Below, piece by piece: positions 16,842-24,095 of a stretch of 64,000 nt of DNA. Position numbers and translations under genes: made by a program. How positions within the stretch are numbered: the stretch's first letter is position 1; each line of letters begins with the position of its first letter. The DNA comes from Virgisporangium aurantiacum (GTDB lineage Bacteria; Actinomycetota; Actinomycetes; Mycobacteriales; Micromonosporaceae). The stretch spans positions 682,001 to 746,000 of the forward strand of contig NZ_BOPG01000012.1 in NCBI RefSeq assembly GCF_016863635.1, written 5' to 3'. A model generated the notes under the pieces. It was given only the letters and a program-made list of their open reading frames with translations. It was not told the DNA's origin and ran no database searches.

Positions 16842-17402
16842 TCAGCCGGCCGCCGGTGGTGGGCGGAGGCCGTCGAGCACGATGGAGAGGAGACGGTCGG
16901 CGTCCTCCGGGGCGGCCTCGCTCGCCAGGCCGACGCCGTGCACCAGGCGCAGCACGGTGGTCGCGTCGACGTCGGTGCGTACGAGGCCGGCGTCCTGGGC
17001 GCTGCCCAGTAGGCCGCCCAGCGCCCCGCGCATGGTGTCCTTGCACCACGCCAGGGTCTCGGAGTCGTCGGCGAGCATGGCCTTCACCGCCGAACCGAGG
17101 CCCTTCTTGGCCTTGATGTAGTCGAGCTGGAGCCGGAGCCAGGCGTGCAGCGCCTCGGCGGGCGGAAGCTCGGCGGCCAGGTCGCGGGCGCGGTCGGCCA
17201 TCGCGTCGACGTCGCCGCGGTACACCGCGGCCAGCAACGCCTCGCGGGTCGGGAAATGCCGGTACAGCGTGCCGGGGCCGACGTTCGCGCGGCGGGCGAT
17301 GTCGTCGAGGTAGGCCGCGGCGCCGTCCTCGGTGAACGCCTGTCGGGCGGCGGTGACCAGCCGCTCGTAGTTGCGGCGCGCGTCGGCCCGCATCGGTGGC
17401 AC
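16842..17402 (-). CDS. TetR-family transcriptional repressor
   Basis: The 186-residue protein begins RADARRNYERLVTAARQAF and has the TetR helix-turn-helix YLDDIARRANVGPGTLYRHFPTREALL. The C-terminal helical part holds the ligand and dimer region. The GTG at 17402 has AGGAGG five bases upstream and is preferred over the ATG three codons later. It is divergent from a DHA2-type exporter gene. The 104-bp gap holds three copies of a CGGAGAC-n-GTCTCCG palindrome, so autoregulation and drug-responsive repression of the exporter are likely. Confidence 0.92.
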   Translation of the reverse strand: MPPMRADARRNYERLVTAARQAFTEDGAAAYLDDIARRANVGPGTLYRHFPTREALLAAVYRGDVDAMADRARDLAAELPPAEALHAWLRLQLDYIKAKKGLGSAVKAMLADDSETLAWCKDTMRGALGGLLGSAQDAGLVRTDVDATTVLRLVHGVGLASEAAPEDADRLLSIVLDGLRPPPAAG

Positions 17403-17423
17403 GTGACCCTCCTCCCGTTGAAA

Positions 17424-17438
17424 CGGAGACGGTCTCCG
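17424..17438. promoter_or_regulatory. TetR operator site 1
   Basis: CGGAGACGGTCTCCG is a perfect 7-bp dyad around one central base, flanked by AAA on the left. It lies 22 bp upstream of the repressor start codon and is the copy nearest the repressor gene, so it could mediate autoregulation. Confidence 0.75.
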
Positions 17439-17445
17439 AATATCG

Positions 17446-17475
17446 TTGCAGAACCGGAGAGCGTCTCCATATGAT
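17446..17475 (+). promoter_or_regulatory. Candidate sigma-70-type promoter of the exporter gene
   Basis: TTGCAG at 17446-17451 and TATGAT at 17470-17475 are separated by 18 bp. Operator site 2 fills this spacer almost completely, which would let the repressor exclude RNA polymerase directly. The exporter start lies 30-55 bp downstream. Confidence 0.6.
17455..17469. promoter_or_regulatory. TetR operator site 2
   Basis: CGGAGAGCGTCTCCA is an imperfect version of the same dyad, with centres 31 bp from site 1 and 34 bp from site 3, about three helical turns. It sits inside the promoter spacer. Confidence 0.7.
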
Positions 17476-17488
17476 AGCGGCGTCGAAA

Positions 17489-17503
17489 CGGAGACAGTCT
17501 CCG
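17489..17503. promoter_or_regulatory. TetR operator site 3
   Basis: CGGAGACAGTCTCCG is a perfect dyad that extends with AAA on the left and TTT on the right to 21 bp. It lies directly before the ATG at 17507 of the exporter, in the expected 5' untranslated region. Confidence 0.75.
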
Positions 17504-17506
17504 TTT

Positions 17507-19012
17507 ATGTCCGATCGTCAGGGGACGCTCTTGTCCGAACAGACTCTCTCCGCCGGACCCACGGCCGCACCGACGGGCGCACCGACGGGCGCACCGACGG
17601 GCGCACCGGTCGAGCCGGCCGCCACCCGGCACCGGTTCGCGTTGATCGTCATCGTGACCTGCCAGCTCATGCTCATCCTGGACGCGACCGTCATGAACGT
17701 CGCGCTTCCGCGCATCGCCGCCGACCTGCACTTCTCCGGTACCGGTCTGGCCTGGGTGATGAACTCCTACACGCTCGCCTTCGGCGGCCTGCTGCTGCTC
17801 GGCGGGCGGGCCGGCGACATCCTCGGCCGGCGGCGGTTGTTCGTCGGCGGCATCGCGCTGTTCACGGTCGCCTCGCTCGCCGGCGGCTTCGCGACGTCGG
17901 CCGAATGGCTGCTGGTCGCGCGCGTCCTGCAGGGCGTCGGCGCGGCCGCGGCCGGACCGAACACGATCGCCCTGATCACCACGACGTTCACCGACGCGCG
18001 GGAGCGCCTCCGGGCCCTCACGCTGCTGTCCGGCGTCGCCAGCGCCGGGTTCGCGATCGGCCTGATCGTCGGCGGCCTCCTGACCGAGGTCGCGTCGTGG
18101 CGGTGGGTGCTGTTCATCAACGTGCCCTTCGGGCTCGCCGCCGTGCTGATCGCGCCCCGCGTCGTCGCCGAGCCGGCACGGCACCCGTCCCGGCTCGACC
18201 TGCCCGGCGCGGTCACCGCCAGCACCGGCGTCGCCGCGCTGGTGTTCGCGTTCATCCGCACGGCGAGCGAGGGCTGGTCGGACCGCTGGGCGCTGCTCGC
18301 CCTGGGCGCCGGCGTCGTGCTGCTGGCGGCGTTCCTGGCCGTCGAGACGCGGTCACCCCAACCGCTGATGCCCATTCGGCTGTTCGCGGACCGCAACCGC
18401 GCCGCCGGCTTCGCCAACTTCTTCCTCGGCCCGGCCGCGATGATGTCGATGTTCTTCTTCCTGACCCAGTTCCTCCAGGATCTCCGCGGCTTCAGCGCGC
18501 TGGCGACCGGCTTCGCGTTCCTGCCGATGGCCGCCGGCATGTTCGCGATGACCCGCCTGGTGCCCCGGCTGCTGCCCCGCTTCGGTCCCAAGCCGCTGGC
18601 GCTGACCGGCGCGGCGGTGATGGTCGCCGGCCTCGCCTGGCTGACGCAACTGGAACCCGACGCGAGCTACGTGACCGCGCTGCTCGGACCGATGACGCTG
18701 ATGGGCGTCGGCGGCGGGCTCGGGTTCGTGCCGCTGACCCCGGTCATCATGGCGACCGTTCCGCCGCAGGACGCCGGTGCGGCCGGCGGCGTGCTGCAGA
18801 CGATGCAGCAGACCGGGGCGACCCTCGGGCTGTCGATCCTGGTGACCGTGTTCGGCGCGGCGACCCGCGACGCCGCGCGGACCGGGCACGACGCGGGAGC
18901 CGCCCTGGTACACGGGATGACCTCGGCGTTCACGGTGTCGGTGCTGATCGCCTCGCTCACGTTCCTCGTGGCGCTCACGTTCCGGCAGAAAAGTTCGGAG
19001 CCGGTGTCGTAG
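17507..19012 (+). CDS. MFS drug exporter, DHA2/EmrB-QacA type (14 TM)
   Basis: The roughly 500-residue product has about fourteen hydrophobic segments. Motifs typical of the DHA2 drug:H+ antiporters are LDATVMNVALPRIAADL in helix 1, GGRAGDILGRRRLF after helix 2 and the motif C-like GLIVGGLL. The first 40 residues are polar and contain a short TGAP repeat. ATG 17507 has no ribosome-binding site and touches operator site 3. TTG 17531 (LSEQTLS) is preceded by AGGGGA five bases upstream and may be the real start. It is divergent from, and probably repressed by, the TetR gene. Confidence 0.9.
   Translation: MSDRQGTLLSEQTLSAGPTAAPTGAPTGAPTGAPVEPAATRHRFALIVIVTCQLMLILDATVMNVALPRIAADLHFSGTGLAWVMNSYTLAFGGLLLLGGRAGDILGRRRLFVGGIALFTVASLAGGFATSAEWLLVARVLQGVGAAAAGPNTIALITTTFTDARERLRALTLLSGVASAGFAIGLIVGGLLTEVASWRWVLFINVPFGLAAVLIAPRVVAEPARHPSRLDLPGAVTASTGVAALVFAFIRTASEGWSDRWALLALGAGVVLLAAFLAVETRSPQPLMPIRLFADRNRAAGFANFFLGPAAMMSMFFFLTQFLQDLRGFSALATGFAFLPMAAGMFAMTRLVPRLLPRFGPKPLALTGAAVMVAGLAWLTQLEPDASYVTALLGPMTLMGVGGGLGFVPLTPVIMATVPPQDAGAAGGVLQTMQQTGATLGLSILVTVFGAATRDAARTGHDAGAALVHGMTSAFTVSVLIASLTFLVALTFRQKSSEPVS
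17561..17608 (+). repeat. 12-bp tandem repeat in the exporter N-terminus
   Basis: Four successive units, the first ACGGCCGCACCG and then three perfect ACGGGCGCACCG, encode T-A-A-P and T-G-A-P tetrapeptides in the cytoplasmic N-terminal tail. Being in frame, copy-number changes would only alter tail length. Confidence 0.85.
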
Positions 19013-19041
19013 GGCGGTCGCGGACTTCGTCGTCACGGTGA

Positions 19042-19064
19042 GGGCGCTTCACGGAGGAGCGCCC
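19042..19064. terminator. Candidate hairpin after the exporter gene
   Basis: GGGCGCT (19042-19048) pairs with AGCGCCC (19058-19064) across a 9-nt loop, 30 bp after the exporter stop. It may end that transcript, or lie in the leader of the next operon. No T-run is present. Confidence 0.35.
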
Positions 19065-19087
19065 CACCGGACCGACGGAGGACCGCG

Positions 19088-19747
19088 ATGAAGCTCAGCG
19101 TCAACATGTTCATGACCCTCGACGGCGTGGTGCAGAGCCCGGGCGGGGCCGAGGAGGACCCGTCCGGCGGCTTCACCCGCGGCGGCTGGGTGATGCCGCA
19201 CATCGGCGACGATTGGGGACGCGTCGTCGGCGCCTGGTTCGACCACACCGAGGCCCTCCTCTTCGGCCGCTTCACCTACCAGGTCATGGCGGCCTTCTGG
19301 CCGGGCGTCACCGATCCCGCCAACCCGGCCGCGGCGGCGCTCAACACCCGCCCCAAGTACGTGGTGTCGGGCACGCTCGCCGACGCGGACGCGACCTGGA
19401 CGAACAGCACCGTGGTCCGCGGCGACGTGCTGTCCGCCGTCCGCGATCTCAAGGAGCAGCCCGGGGACGAACTCCAGATCCACGGCAGCGCCCGGCTCGC
19501 CGCGACCCTGCACGCCGCCGGCCTGGTCGACGTCTACCGTCTACTGGTCTTCCCGGTCACCGTCGGCGCCGGCAAGCGCCTCTTCGACCCGCAGGCGCCG
19601 GCGACGGGCTTCCGCACGGTGAGCGCGGAGACGCTGTCCACGGGAGTCACCTCGCTGGTGCTCGAACCGGTACCGTTCACCGCCGGCGGCGTGAGCATCG
19701 TGGACAGCCAGGTGGAGATCCACGTCAACGAAGGAGTTTCGGCATGA
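19088..19747 (+). CDS. Dihydrofolate reductase-family (RibD C-terminal) protein in the ECF42 operon
   Basis: The 219-residue product has the DHFR-like pattern MKLSVNMFMTLDGVVQSPG, ALLFGRFTYQVMAAFWPG, PKYVVSGTLAD, ELQIHGSARLAATLHAAGLVDVY and LVFPVTVGAGKRLF. Substrate is unknown. It is first in a three-gene operon: its TGA overlaps the ATG of the DGPF gene, which in turn overlaps the sigma-factor gene. GGAGG precedes the ATG. The same protein type is found with ECF42 sigma factors elsewhere, so a shared stress role is likely. Confidence 0.85.
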   Translation: MKLSVNMFMTLDGVVQSPGGAEEDPSGGFTRGGWVMPHIGDDWGRVVGAWFDHTEALLFGRFTYQVMAAFWPGVTDPANPAAAALNTRPKYVVSGTLADADATWTNSTVVRGDVLSAVRDLKEQPGDELQIHGSARLAATLHAAGLVDVYRLLVFPVTVGAGKRLFDPQAPATGFRTVSAETLSTGVTSLVLEPVPFTAGGVSIVDSQVEIHVNEGVSA

Positions 19748-20094
19748 CCCAGTACATGCTCTCGGTGCACCATCGGGACGGCTACCCGACCGTGTCACCG
19801 GAGGAGATGCAGGCCCAGTTCGAGGCCGTCGACGCGTTCAACCGCGAGATCACCGAGGCCGGCATCTGGGTGTTCGGCGGCGGCCTGATGCCGGCGGAGA
19901 CCGCGACGGTCGTCGACGGGCGGGGCGCGGAGGCCGTGCTGGTCGACGGGCCGTTCGCTGAGACGAAGGAGGTCCTCGGGGGCTTCTGGGTGATCACGGC
20001 CGACAACCTCGACGAGGCGCTGCGCTGGGCGACCAGGGCGTCCAAGGCGTGCGCGCACCCGGTCGAGGTGCGTCCCTTCCAGCCGGAAGGGTGA
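19744..20094 (+). CDS. YCII/DGPF-domain protein
   Basis: This 116-residue protein contains the name-giving motif in LVDGPFAETKEVLGGFWVI, near residue 65, in a ferredoxin-like YCII fold (MLSVHHRDGYPTVSPEEMQ through HPVEVRPF). DGPF proteins are encoded next to ECF42 sigma factors in very many actinobacteria. They are regarded as partners or targets, but their biochemistry is unsettled. The gene overlaps both neighbours by 4 bp (ATGA upstream, GTGA downstream), so all three products should be made in fixed ratio. Confidence 0.92.
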   Translation: MTQYMLSVHHRDGYPTVSPEEMQAQFEAVDAFNREITEAGIWVFGGGLMPAETATVVDGRGAEAVLVDGPFAETKEVLGGFWVITADNLDEALRWATRASKACAHPVEVRPFQPEG

Positions 20095-21308
20095 CCGACC
20101 ACCCGGGCGTCGCGGACGCCGACATCGACCGGATCGTGCGGGACGAGTACGCCCGCGTCGTCGCCATGCTCGTGCGCCGGTTCCGCGACGTCGACCTGGC
20201 CGAGGAGGCGACCGGCGAGGCCCTCCTCGCCGCGGTGCAGACCTGGCGCCGGGACGGGTTGCCGCGCAATCCCGGCGCCTGGCTCGTCACCACGGCCGGC
20301 AACCGGGCGCTCGACCGGATCCGTCGGGAATCGGTCCGCGACGCCCGGCAGAAGGAGGCCCTCATGCTCACCCCACAGGAGCCGCCCGACCCGCTCGGCG
20401 CCGTCGACGACGACCGGCTGCGGCTGATCTTCATGTGCTGCCATCCGGCGCTGGCCGTCGAGGCCCGGGTGGCGCTCACGCTCCGGCTGGTCGTCGGGCT
20501 GTCGATGGACGAGATCGCGCAGGCGTTCGTCGTGCCGGAGACGACGATGGCCCAGCGTCTCACCCGGGCCAAACGGAAGATCAAGGGCGCCCGCATCCCG
20601 TTCGGGGTGCCGTTCGCCCACGACCTCCCGTTCCGGGTCGGCTCGGTGGCCGCCGTGATCTACCTGGTCTTCAACCAGGGCTACCTGGCCACCACCGGCG
20701 ACGCGCCGATCCGCGAGGAACTGTGCGCCGAGGCGATCCGGCTCGCCCGGCTGCTCCGTCAGCTCCTCCCGGACGAACCCGAGGTCGCCGGCCTGCTCGC
20801 GCTCCTGCTGCTCACCGACGCCCGCCGCCCGGCCCGGTTCGACGACGACACGCTCGTGCCGCTCGCCGAGCAGGACCGCGGCCGGTGGATCCGGCCGCTG
20901 ATCGCGGAGGGGCACGAGCTGGTCCGCGAGTGCCTGCGACGGCAGCGGCCCGGCTACTACCAGATCCTCGCGGCGATCAACGCCGTCCACACCGACGGCC
21001 CGGCCACCGACTGGCGGCAGGTGCTCGCCCTCTACGACCAGTTGATGGTCGTGGCGCCGTCGCCGGTCGTGGCGCTCAACCGCGCCGTGGCGCTGGCCGA
21101 GGTCGAGGGCCCGGCGGCGGGGCTGGCGGTGGTCGACACGCTCGACCTCGTCCCCTATCACGCCTGGCACGCGACCCGCGCCGACCTCCTCCGCCGATTG
21201 GACCGGCCGGCCGCGGCGGCACAGGCGTACGAGTCCGCGATCGCGCTGGCCGACAACGCCGCCGAGCGTGAGTTCCTGGCCGCCCGCCGGGAAGAGCTTT
21301 ATCGGTGA
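20091..21308 (+). CDS. ECF42-type RNA polymerase sigma factor with C-terminal TPR-like extension
   Basis: The start is GTG 20091, overlapping the DGPF stop. The 405-residue length is much longer than a plain ECF factor. Sigma region 2 is at about 10-75 (IVRDEYARVVAMLVRRFRDVDLAEEATGEAL, with ITTAGNRALDRIR-like sequence) and region 4 at about 115-175 (LTLRLVVGLSMDEIAQAFVV with MAQRLTRAKRKI). The remaining 230 residues form the helical extension typical of ECF42 (VYLVFNQGYLATTGD, LYDQLMVVAPSPVVALNRAVA). In this group the extension, not an anti-sigma factor, is thought to control activity. No anti-sigma gene is seen. Confidence 0.92.
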   Translation: MTDHPGVADADIDRIVRDEYARVVAMLVRRFRDVDLAEEATGEALLAAVQTWRRDGLPRNPGAWLVTTAGNRALDRIRRESVRDARQKEALMLTPQEPPDPLGAVDDDRLRLIFMCCHPALAVEARVALTLRLVVGLSMDEIAQAFVVPETTMAQRLTRAKRKIKGARIPFGVPFAHDLPFRVGSVAAVIYLVFNQGYLATTGDAPIREELCAEAIRLARLLRQLLPDEPEVAGLLALLLLTDARRPARFDDDTLVPLAEQDRGRWIRPLIAEGHELVRECLRRQRPGYYQILAAINAVHTDGPATDWRQVLALYDQLMVVAPSPVVALNRAVALAEVEGPAAGLAVVDTLDLVPYHAWHATRADLLRRLDRPAAAAQAYESAIALADNAAEREFLAARREELYR

Positions 21309-21832
21309 CGCGCACCAGAGCGCTCGCCGTTCTGTTGGGCGCCCTTCTCACGGCCTGCGGCACTCCGTCGGCGGAGCCCCATCCGTCGACGGGTGCCCCG
21401 GTCCCCCTGCCCTCGGTCGCTTCCGCCGCGTCCTCCGGCGCCCCCGCGTCCTCCGCTCCCGCCGCGTCTCCTGTCGCCTCTCCGGTCCCGGCCCCGACCC
21501 TCATCGCGTTCGCCATGGTCCCGACCGCCGGCACCGGCGGCGCGGCCGAGGTGACGGACCCCGACCAGATCGACCGACTCACCGGCGCCCCGCCGGAAGT
21601 GATCGGGGCGGCCCGGGCCGCGGTCGCCCGCAACCTCGGACCGGGCAACCGGCTCTTCGCGTTCGTCCTGCCCGGCTGCCGCAACACCGGCGCCACCGTG
21701 GCGATCCAGGCGGGGAGGATCACCGCCGCGCTGACCGGTGGCGAGGGCGTCGCGTGCTTCGCCGCGGAGTGGTTTCTGGCGGTGTTCGCGGTGCCGGCGA
21801 CGCTCGTCACACCGGGCACCCGGGTCGGCTGA
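21305..21832 (+). CDS. Putative lipoprotein
   Basis: The 175-residue product begins MTRTRALAVLLGALLTACG, a lipoprotein signal with lipobox LLTAC. A Ser/Ala/Pro-rich linker of about 45 residues follows, then a small domain (MVPTAGTGGAAEV through CFAAEWFLAVFAVP) with two Cys residues that could form a disulfide. I do not recognise a family. Its GTG start overlaps the sigma-factor stop by 4 bp, so it is probably the last gene of the ECF42 operon, which is unusual for that operon type. Confidence 0.7.
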   Translation: MTRTRALAVLLGALLTACGTPSAEPHPSTGAPVPLPSVASAASSGAPASSAPAASPVASPVPAPTLIAFAMVPTAGTGGAAEVTDPDQIDRLTGAPPEVIGAARAAVARNLGPGNRLFAFVLPGCRNTGATVAIQAGRITAALTGGEGVACFAAEWFLAVFAVPATLVTPGTRVG

Positions 21833-21846
21833 GCGACATCCGGAAA

Positions 21847-21869
21847 TTGTCGTACCCCGGGCGTAGTTT
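21847..21869 (+). promoter_or_regulatory. Candidate DNA-damage-type (RecA-NDp/PafBC-like) promoter
   Basis: TTGTCGTACCC, six bases, then TAGTTT. Both blocks and the exact 6-bp gap match the arrangement of the LexA-independent actinobacterial damage promoter (TTGTCRGTG-like block, then TAG-n-n-T). The inner GTG of the consensus is not conserved. It lies 65 bp before the small gene at 21934. Confidence 0.4.
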
Positions 21870-21933
21870 ACCGATGAGTCCTCGAGGGTCACCCGGTCTT
21901 ACAACCAGGAGCGGTGCGAAGGAGGAGATCGCG

Positions 21934-22227
21934 ATGACCACCAACACAATCACCCTGTTGAGCGCGGCGCGGGCCGAGGCGTTGTTCGCCAGTCAACTGG
22001 CCACCGGCAGCCGGCCGGTGCGGGCCGTGGTAGAGACGGCGATCCGGGTCGCGGTGCGGGCGTACGGCGTCCGCGGCTGCGCCGGTCAGGTCGCGGCCGA
22101 GTACGGCGACCACCCCGAGTTAGCGGTGCCCCGCATGCGGTGGGCGCGAGACGTGGTCGAGCAGCTGTACCGGGCGCGCCTGGCCCGGCCGGAACAGCCC
22201 TGCGGCGGGTGGGCGCTGGTCGCGTGA
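21934..22227 (+). CDS. Small hypothetical protein
   Basis: ATG 21934 is preceded by GGAGGAG at good spacing. The 97-residue product is mostly helical, with LSAARAEALFASQLATGSRP, then VRAVVETAIRVAVRAYGVRGCAGQVAAEYGDHPE and MRWARDVVEQLYRAR. The AIRxxVRxYGxRGCAxxVAAEYGDHPE block looks conserved and resembles small regulatory proteins of unknown function in actinomycetes. A damage-type promoter candidate lies upstream. It converges on the propeller-protein gene with a 9-bp gap. Confidence 0.75.
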   Translation: MTTNTITLLSAARAEALFASQLATGSRPVRAVVETAIRVAVRAYGVRGCAGQVAAEYGDHPELAVPRMRWARDVVEQLYRARLARPEQPCGGWALVA

Positions 22228-22236
22228 CCGCTGAGT

Positions 22237-23580
22237 TCATCGCCCGAGGCGCCGTCGCGACCGGCGGCTGAGCCGGATCACGAAGCCCACCGCCAGCACG
22301 AACGGCGCCAGGCACAGCACGCCGGTCGAGAGCTGGCCGAGCAGTTCGCGCACGTTGAAGCCGTTCGACGGATCGCCCGTGGGCCGCTGCACGTCGACGA
22401 ACTCCGTGGCCACCTGCATCGACGTCACGCCGTCCGGGGCCTTCAGCACCCACTCGAACGCGCCCTCACCGGGACGCATCCGCACCAGCCCGACCCGGCC
22501 GGCCTCGCCCGTGCCACCGCGTGCCCACGTGACCACCGCGTACGCGTCCTCGCCGCGCCAGGCGACGATCCGCACGTCGAGGGCCGACTTGAAGACGGGG
22601 TACGACGATGCCACCACCAGGCCCGGGGTGCTGCCGAACAGGCCGTCGACCATCTCGATCTTCCAGGTGCCCGGGTGCACTCCGCAGTCGTCGCACGTGA
22701 GGTCGTTCCGGCCGAAGAGAACCAGCCGCCCGTCGGGATGCCACGCCGCCCGGCCACCGATCCGCAACCGGCCGACATCCGAGTACGTGATGTTCGACGT
22801 CAGGTCCTCGGGGCTCGTCCACACTTTCGTGCCGTCGGCGCGGTAGACGGTCAGCACCTCGTTGCTGTGCACCGCCAACAGCGAGCCGTCCGGTGACAGC
22901 GCGACGTCCTGGTCCACCGGAACCTGGTCGGGATGCGGGAACCGGGCCTCCACCCGCAGAGACGGCCACGACAGGACCGTCGTCACGCGGTCCTCGACAT
23001 ACAGGATCCGGGTACCGTCGGCCGACCAGGCCCCACCGACCGGCCACCCCGGTTTCGGCGGGAGGGCCTGGCGGGTCCGGCCGGTGGTCAGATCGAGCAC
23101 CCGCCGGTCCGGGACGAGCAGGTACCGTCCGTCCGGCGACAGTTCGGTGCCGACCGAGTACGCCCCCCGGACCACGCGGTACGTGTCGGTGTGCAGTCCC
23201 ACCACCACACTCGGGTTGACGGTGTGCCCCGACCGCCACCACGGCCAGTCGAAGTCCTCGTTGTCGGCCTGCGGCACCGTCCCGTCGAAGGCCACCGCCG
23301 CCGGACCCGCCGGCCGGTCGGACGTCGACCACGGCGGCATCGAGATGCGGTCCGGCAGCCCGGCCGACCCGTTGCCGCCGGCCACGCTGCTCGTGCGTCC
23401 CGAATGCCGTGCGAACGGAACCACCAGCGCGACGGCGGCGACCACCGCGACCACCGACAGCACCGCCCCGCCCACCGCGAGCCGGTGCCGGCGCCGGGCC
23501 GCGCGGTACAACCGGGGCGGGATCCGCACCTCCGGCGCGTGGGCGGCGACGTCGTCGAGGGCGTCGTGGAGCCTGGTCAT
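22237..23580 (-). CDS. Membrane-anchored beta-propeller protein, candidate partner of the SigE-type sigma factor
   Basis: The 447-residue product has a 35-residue cytoplasmic N-terminus (MTRLHDALDDVAAHAPEVRIPPRLYRAARRR) and a membrane helix (LAVGGAVLSVVAVVAAVALVVPFA). An extracellular propeller of PD40/WD-like blades follows (LSPDGRYLLVPDRRVLDL, GAWSADGTRILYVEDRV, LSPDGSLLAVHSNEVLTVY, WHPDGRLVLFGRNDL). A C-terminal helix (LCLAPFVLAVGFVIRL) ends in a basic tail. The gene overlaps the sigma-factor gene by 4 bp. The short cytoplasmic N-terminus before the helix resembles the placement of anti-sigma domains but has no zinc-binding motif, so an anti-sigma role is inference. Confidence 0.78.
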   Translation of the reverse strand: MTRLHDALDDVAAHAPEVRIPPRLYRAARRRHRLAVGGAVLSVVAVVAAVALVVPFARHSGRTSSVAGGNGSAGLPDRISMPPWSTSDRPAGPAAVAFDGTVPQADNEDFDWPWWRSGHTVNPSVVVGLHTDTYRVVRGAYSVGTELSPDGRYLLVPDRRVLDLTTGRTRQALPPKPGWPVGGAWSADGTRILYVEDRVTTVLSWPSLRVEARFPHPDQVPVDQDVALSPDGSLLAVHSNEVLTVYRADGTKVWTSPEDLTSNITYSDVGRLRIGGRAAWHPDGRLVLFGRNDLTCDDCGVHPGTWKIEMVDGLFGSTPGLVVASSYPVFKSALDVRIVAWRGEDAYAVVTWARGGTGEAGRVGLVRMRPGEGAFEWVLKAPDGVTSMQVATEFVDVQRPTGDPSNGFNVRELLGQLSTGVLCLAPFVLAVGFVIRLSRRSRRRLGR

Positions 23581-24095
23581 GCGTCGACCTCCTCGGCCTC
23601 GGCCAGCAGCTCACCGATCTCCGGCGCGAGTTCGCGCAGCCGCCGCAGGGCGTGGCGGGTCTGGCTCTTGACCGTGCCGAGGCCGACCGACAGCAGGTGC
23701 GCGGTCTCGCTCTCGGAGCGATCCTCGTAGAAGCGCAGGATCAGCACCGCGCGCTGCTTGCGGGTGAGCCGCGCCAGGGCATTCTCGAGGAGGATGCGCA
23801 GGTCCGGGTCGTCCTGGCCGGTCGGCCGGTCCGGCGGGAACTCGACCAGCACCTCGCGACGCCGGCGCCGCTGCACCCGCCACCACGACACGGCCTGCGT
23901 GTACAGGACCCGGCGCACGTACGCCTCGGGATCGTCGAGCCGGGCCCAGCGGACGGCGGCCCGCGCGAGCGCGGTCTGCACCAGGTCCTCGGCGTGGTGG
24001 CGGTCGCCGGTCAACAGGTACGCGACGCGGGCCAGCGCCGCCGTCCGGACGCGCACGAACTCGTCGAACGAGCGCTCGTCCCGCTCTCGCGTCAC
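23577..24095 (-). CDS. SigE-family ECF RNA polymerase sigma factor
   Basis: The 172-residue protein is a plain two-domain ECF factor. Region 2 reads RSFDEFVRVRTAALARVAYLLTGDRHHAEDLVQTAL with WARLDDPEAYVRRVLYTQAVSWWR. Region 4 reads LARLTRKQRAVLILRFYEDRSESETAHLLSVGLGTVKSQTRHALRRL. The TGDRHHAEDLVQ and LxxLxxKQRAVLxLRFYED phrases mark the actinobacterial SigE subfamily. It probably directs RNA polymerase to envelope-stress promoters. It is translationally coupled to the membrane propeller protein. Confidence 0.92.
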   Translation of the reverse strand: MTRERDERSFDEFVRVRTAALARVAYLLTGDRHHAEDLVQTALARAAVRWARLDDPEAYVRRVLYTQAVSWWRVQRRRRREVLVEFPPDRPTGQDDPDLRILLENALARLTRKQRAVLILRFYEDRSESETAHLLSVGLGTVKSQTRHALRRLRELAPEIGELLAEAEEVDA

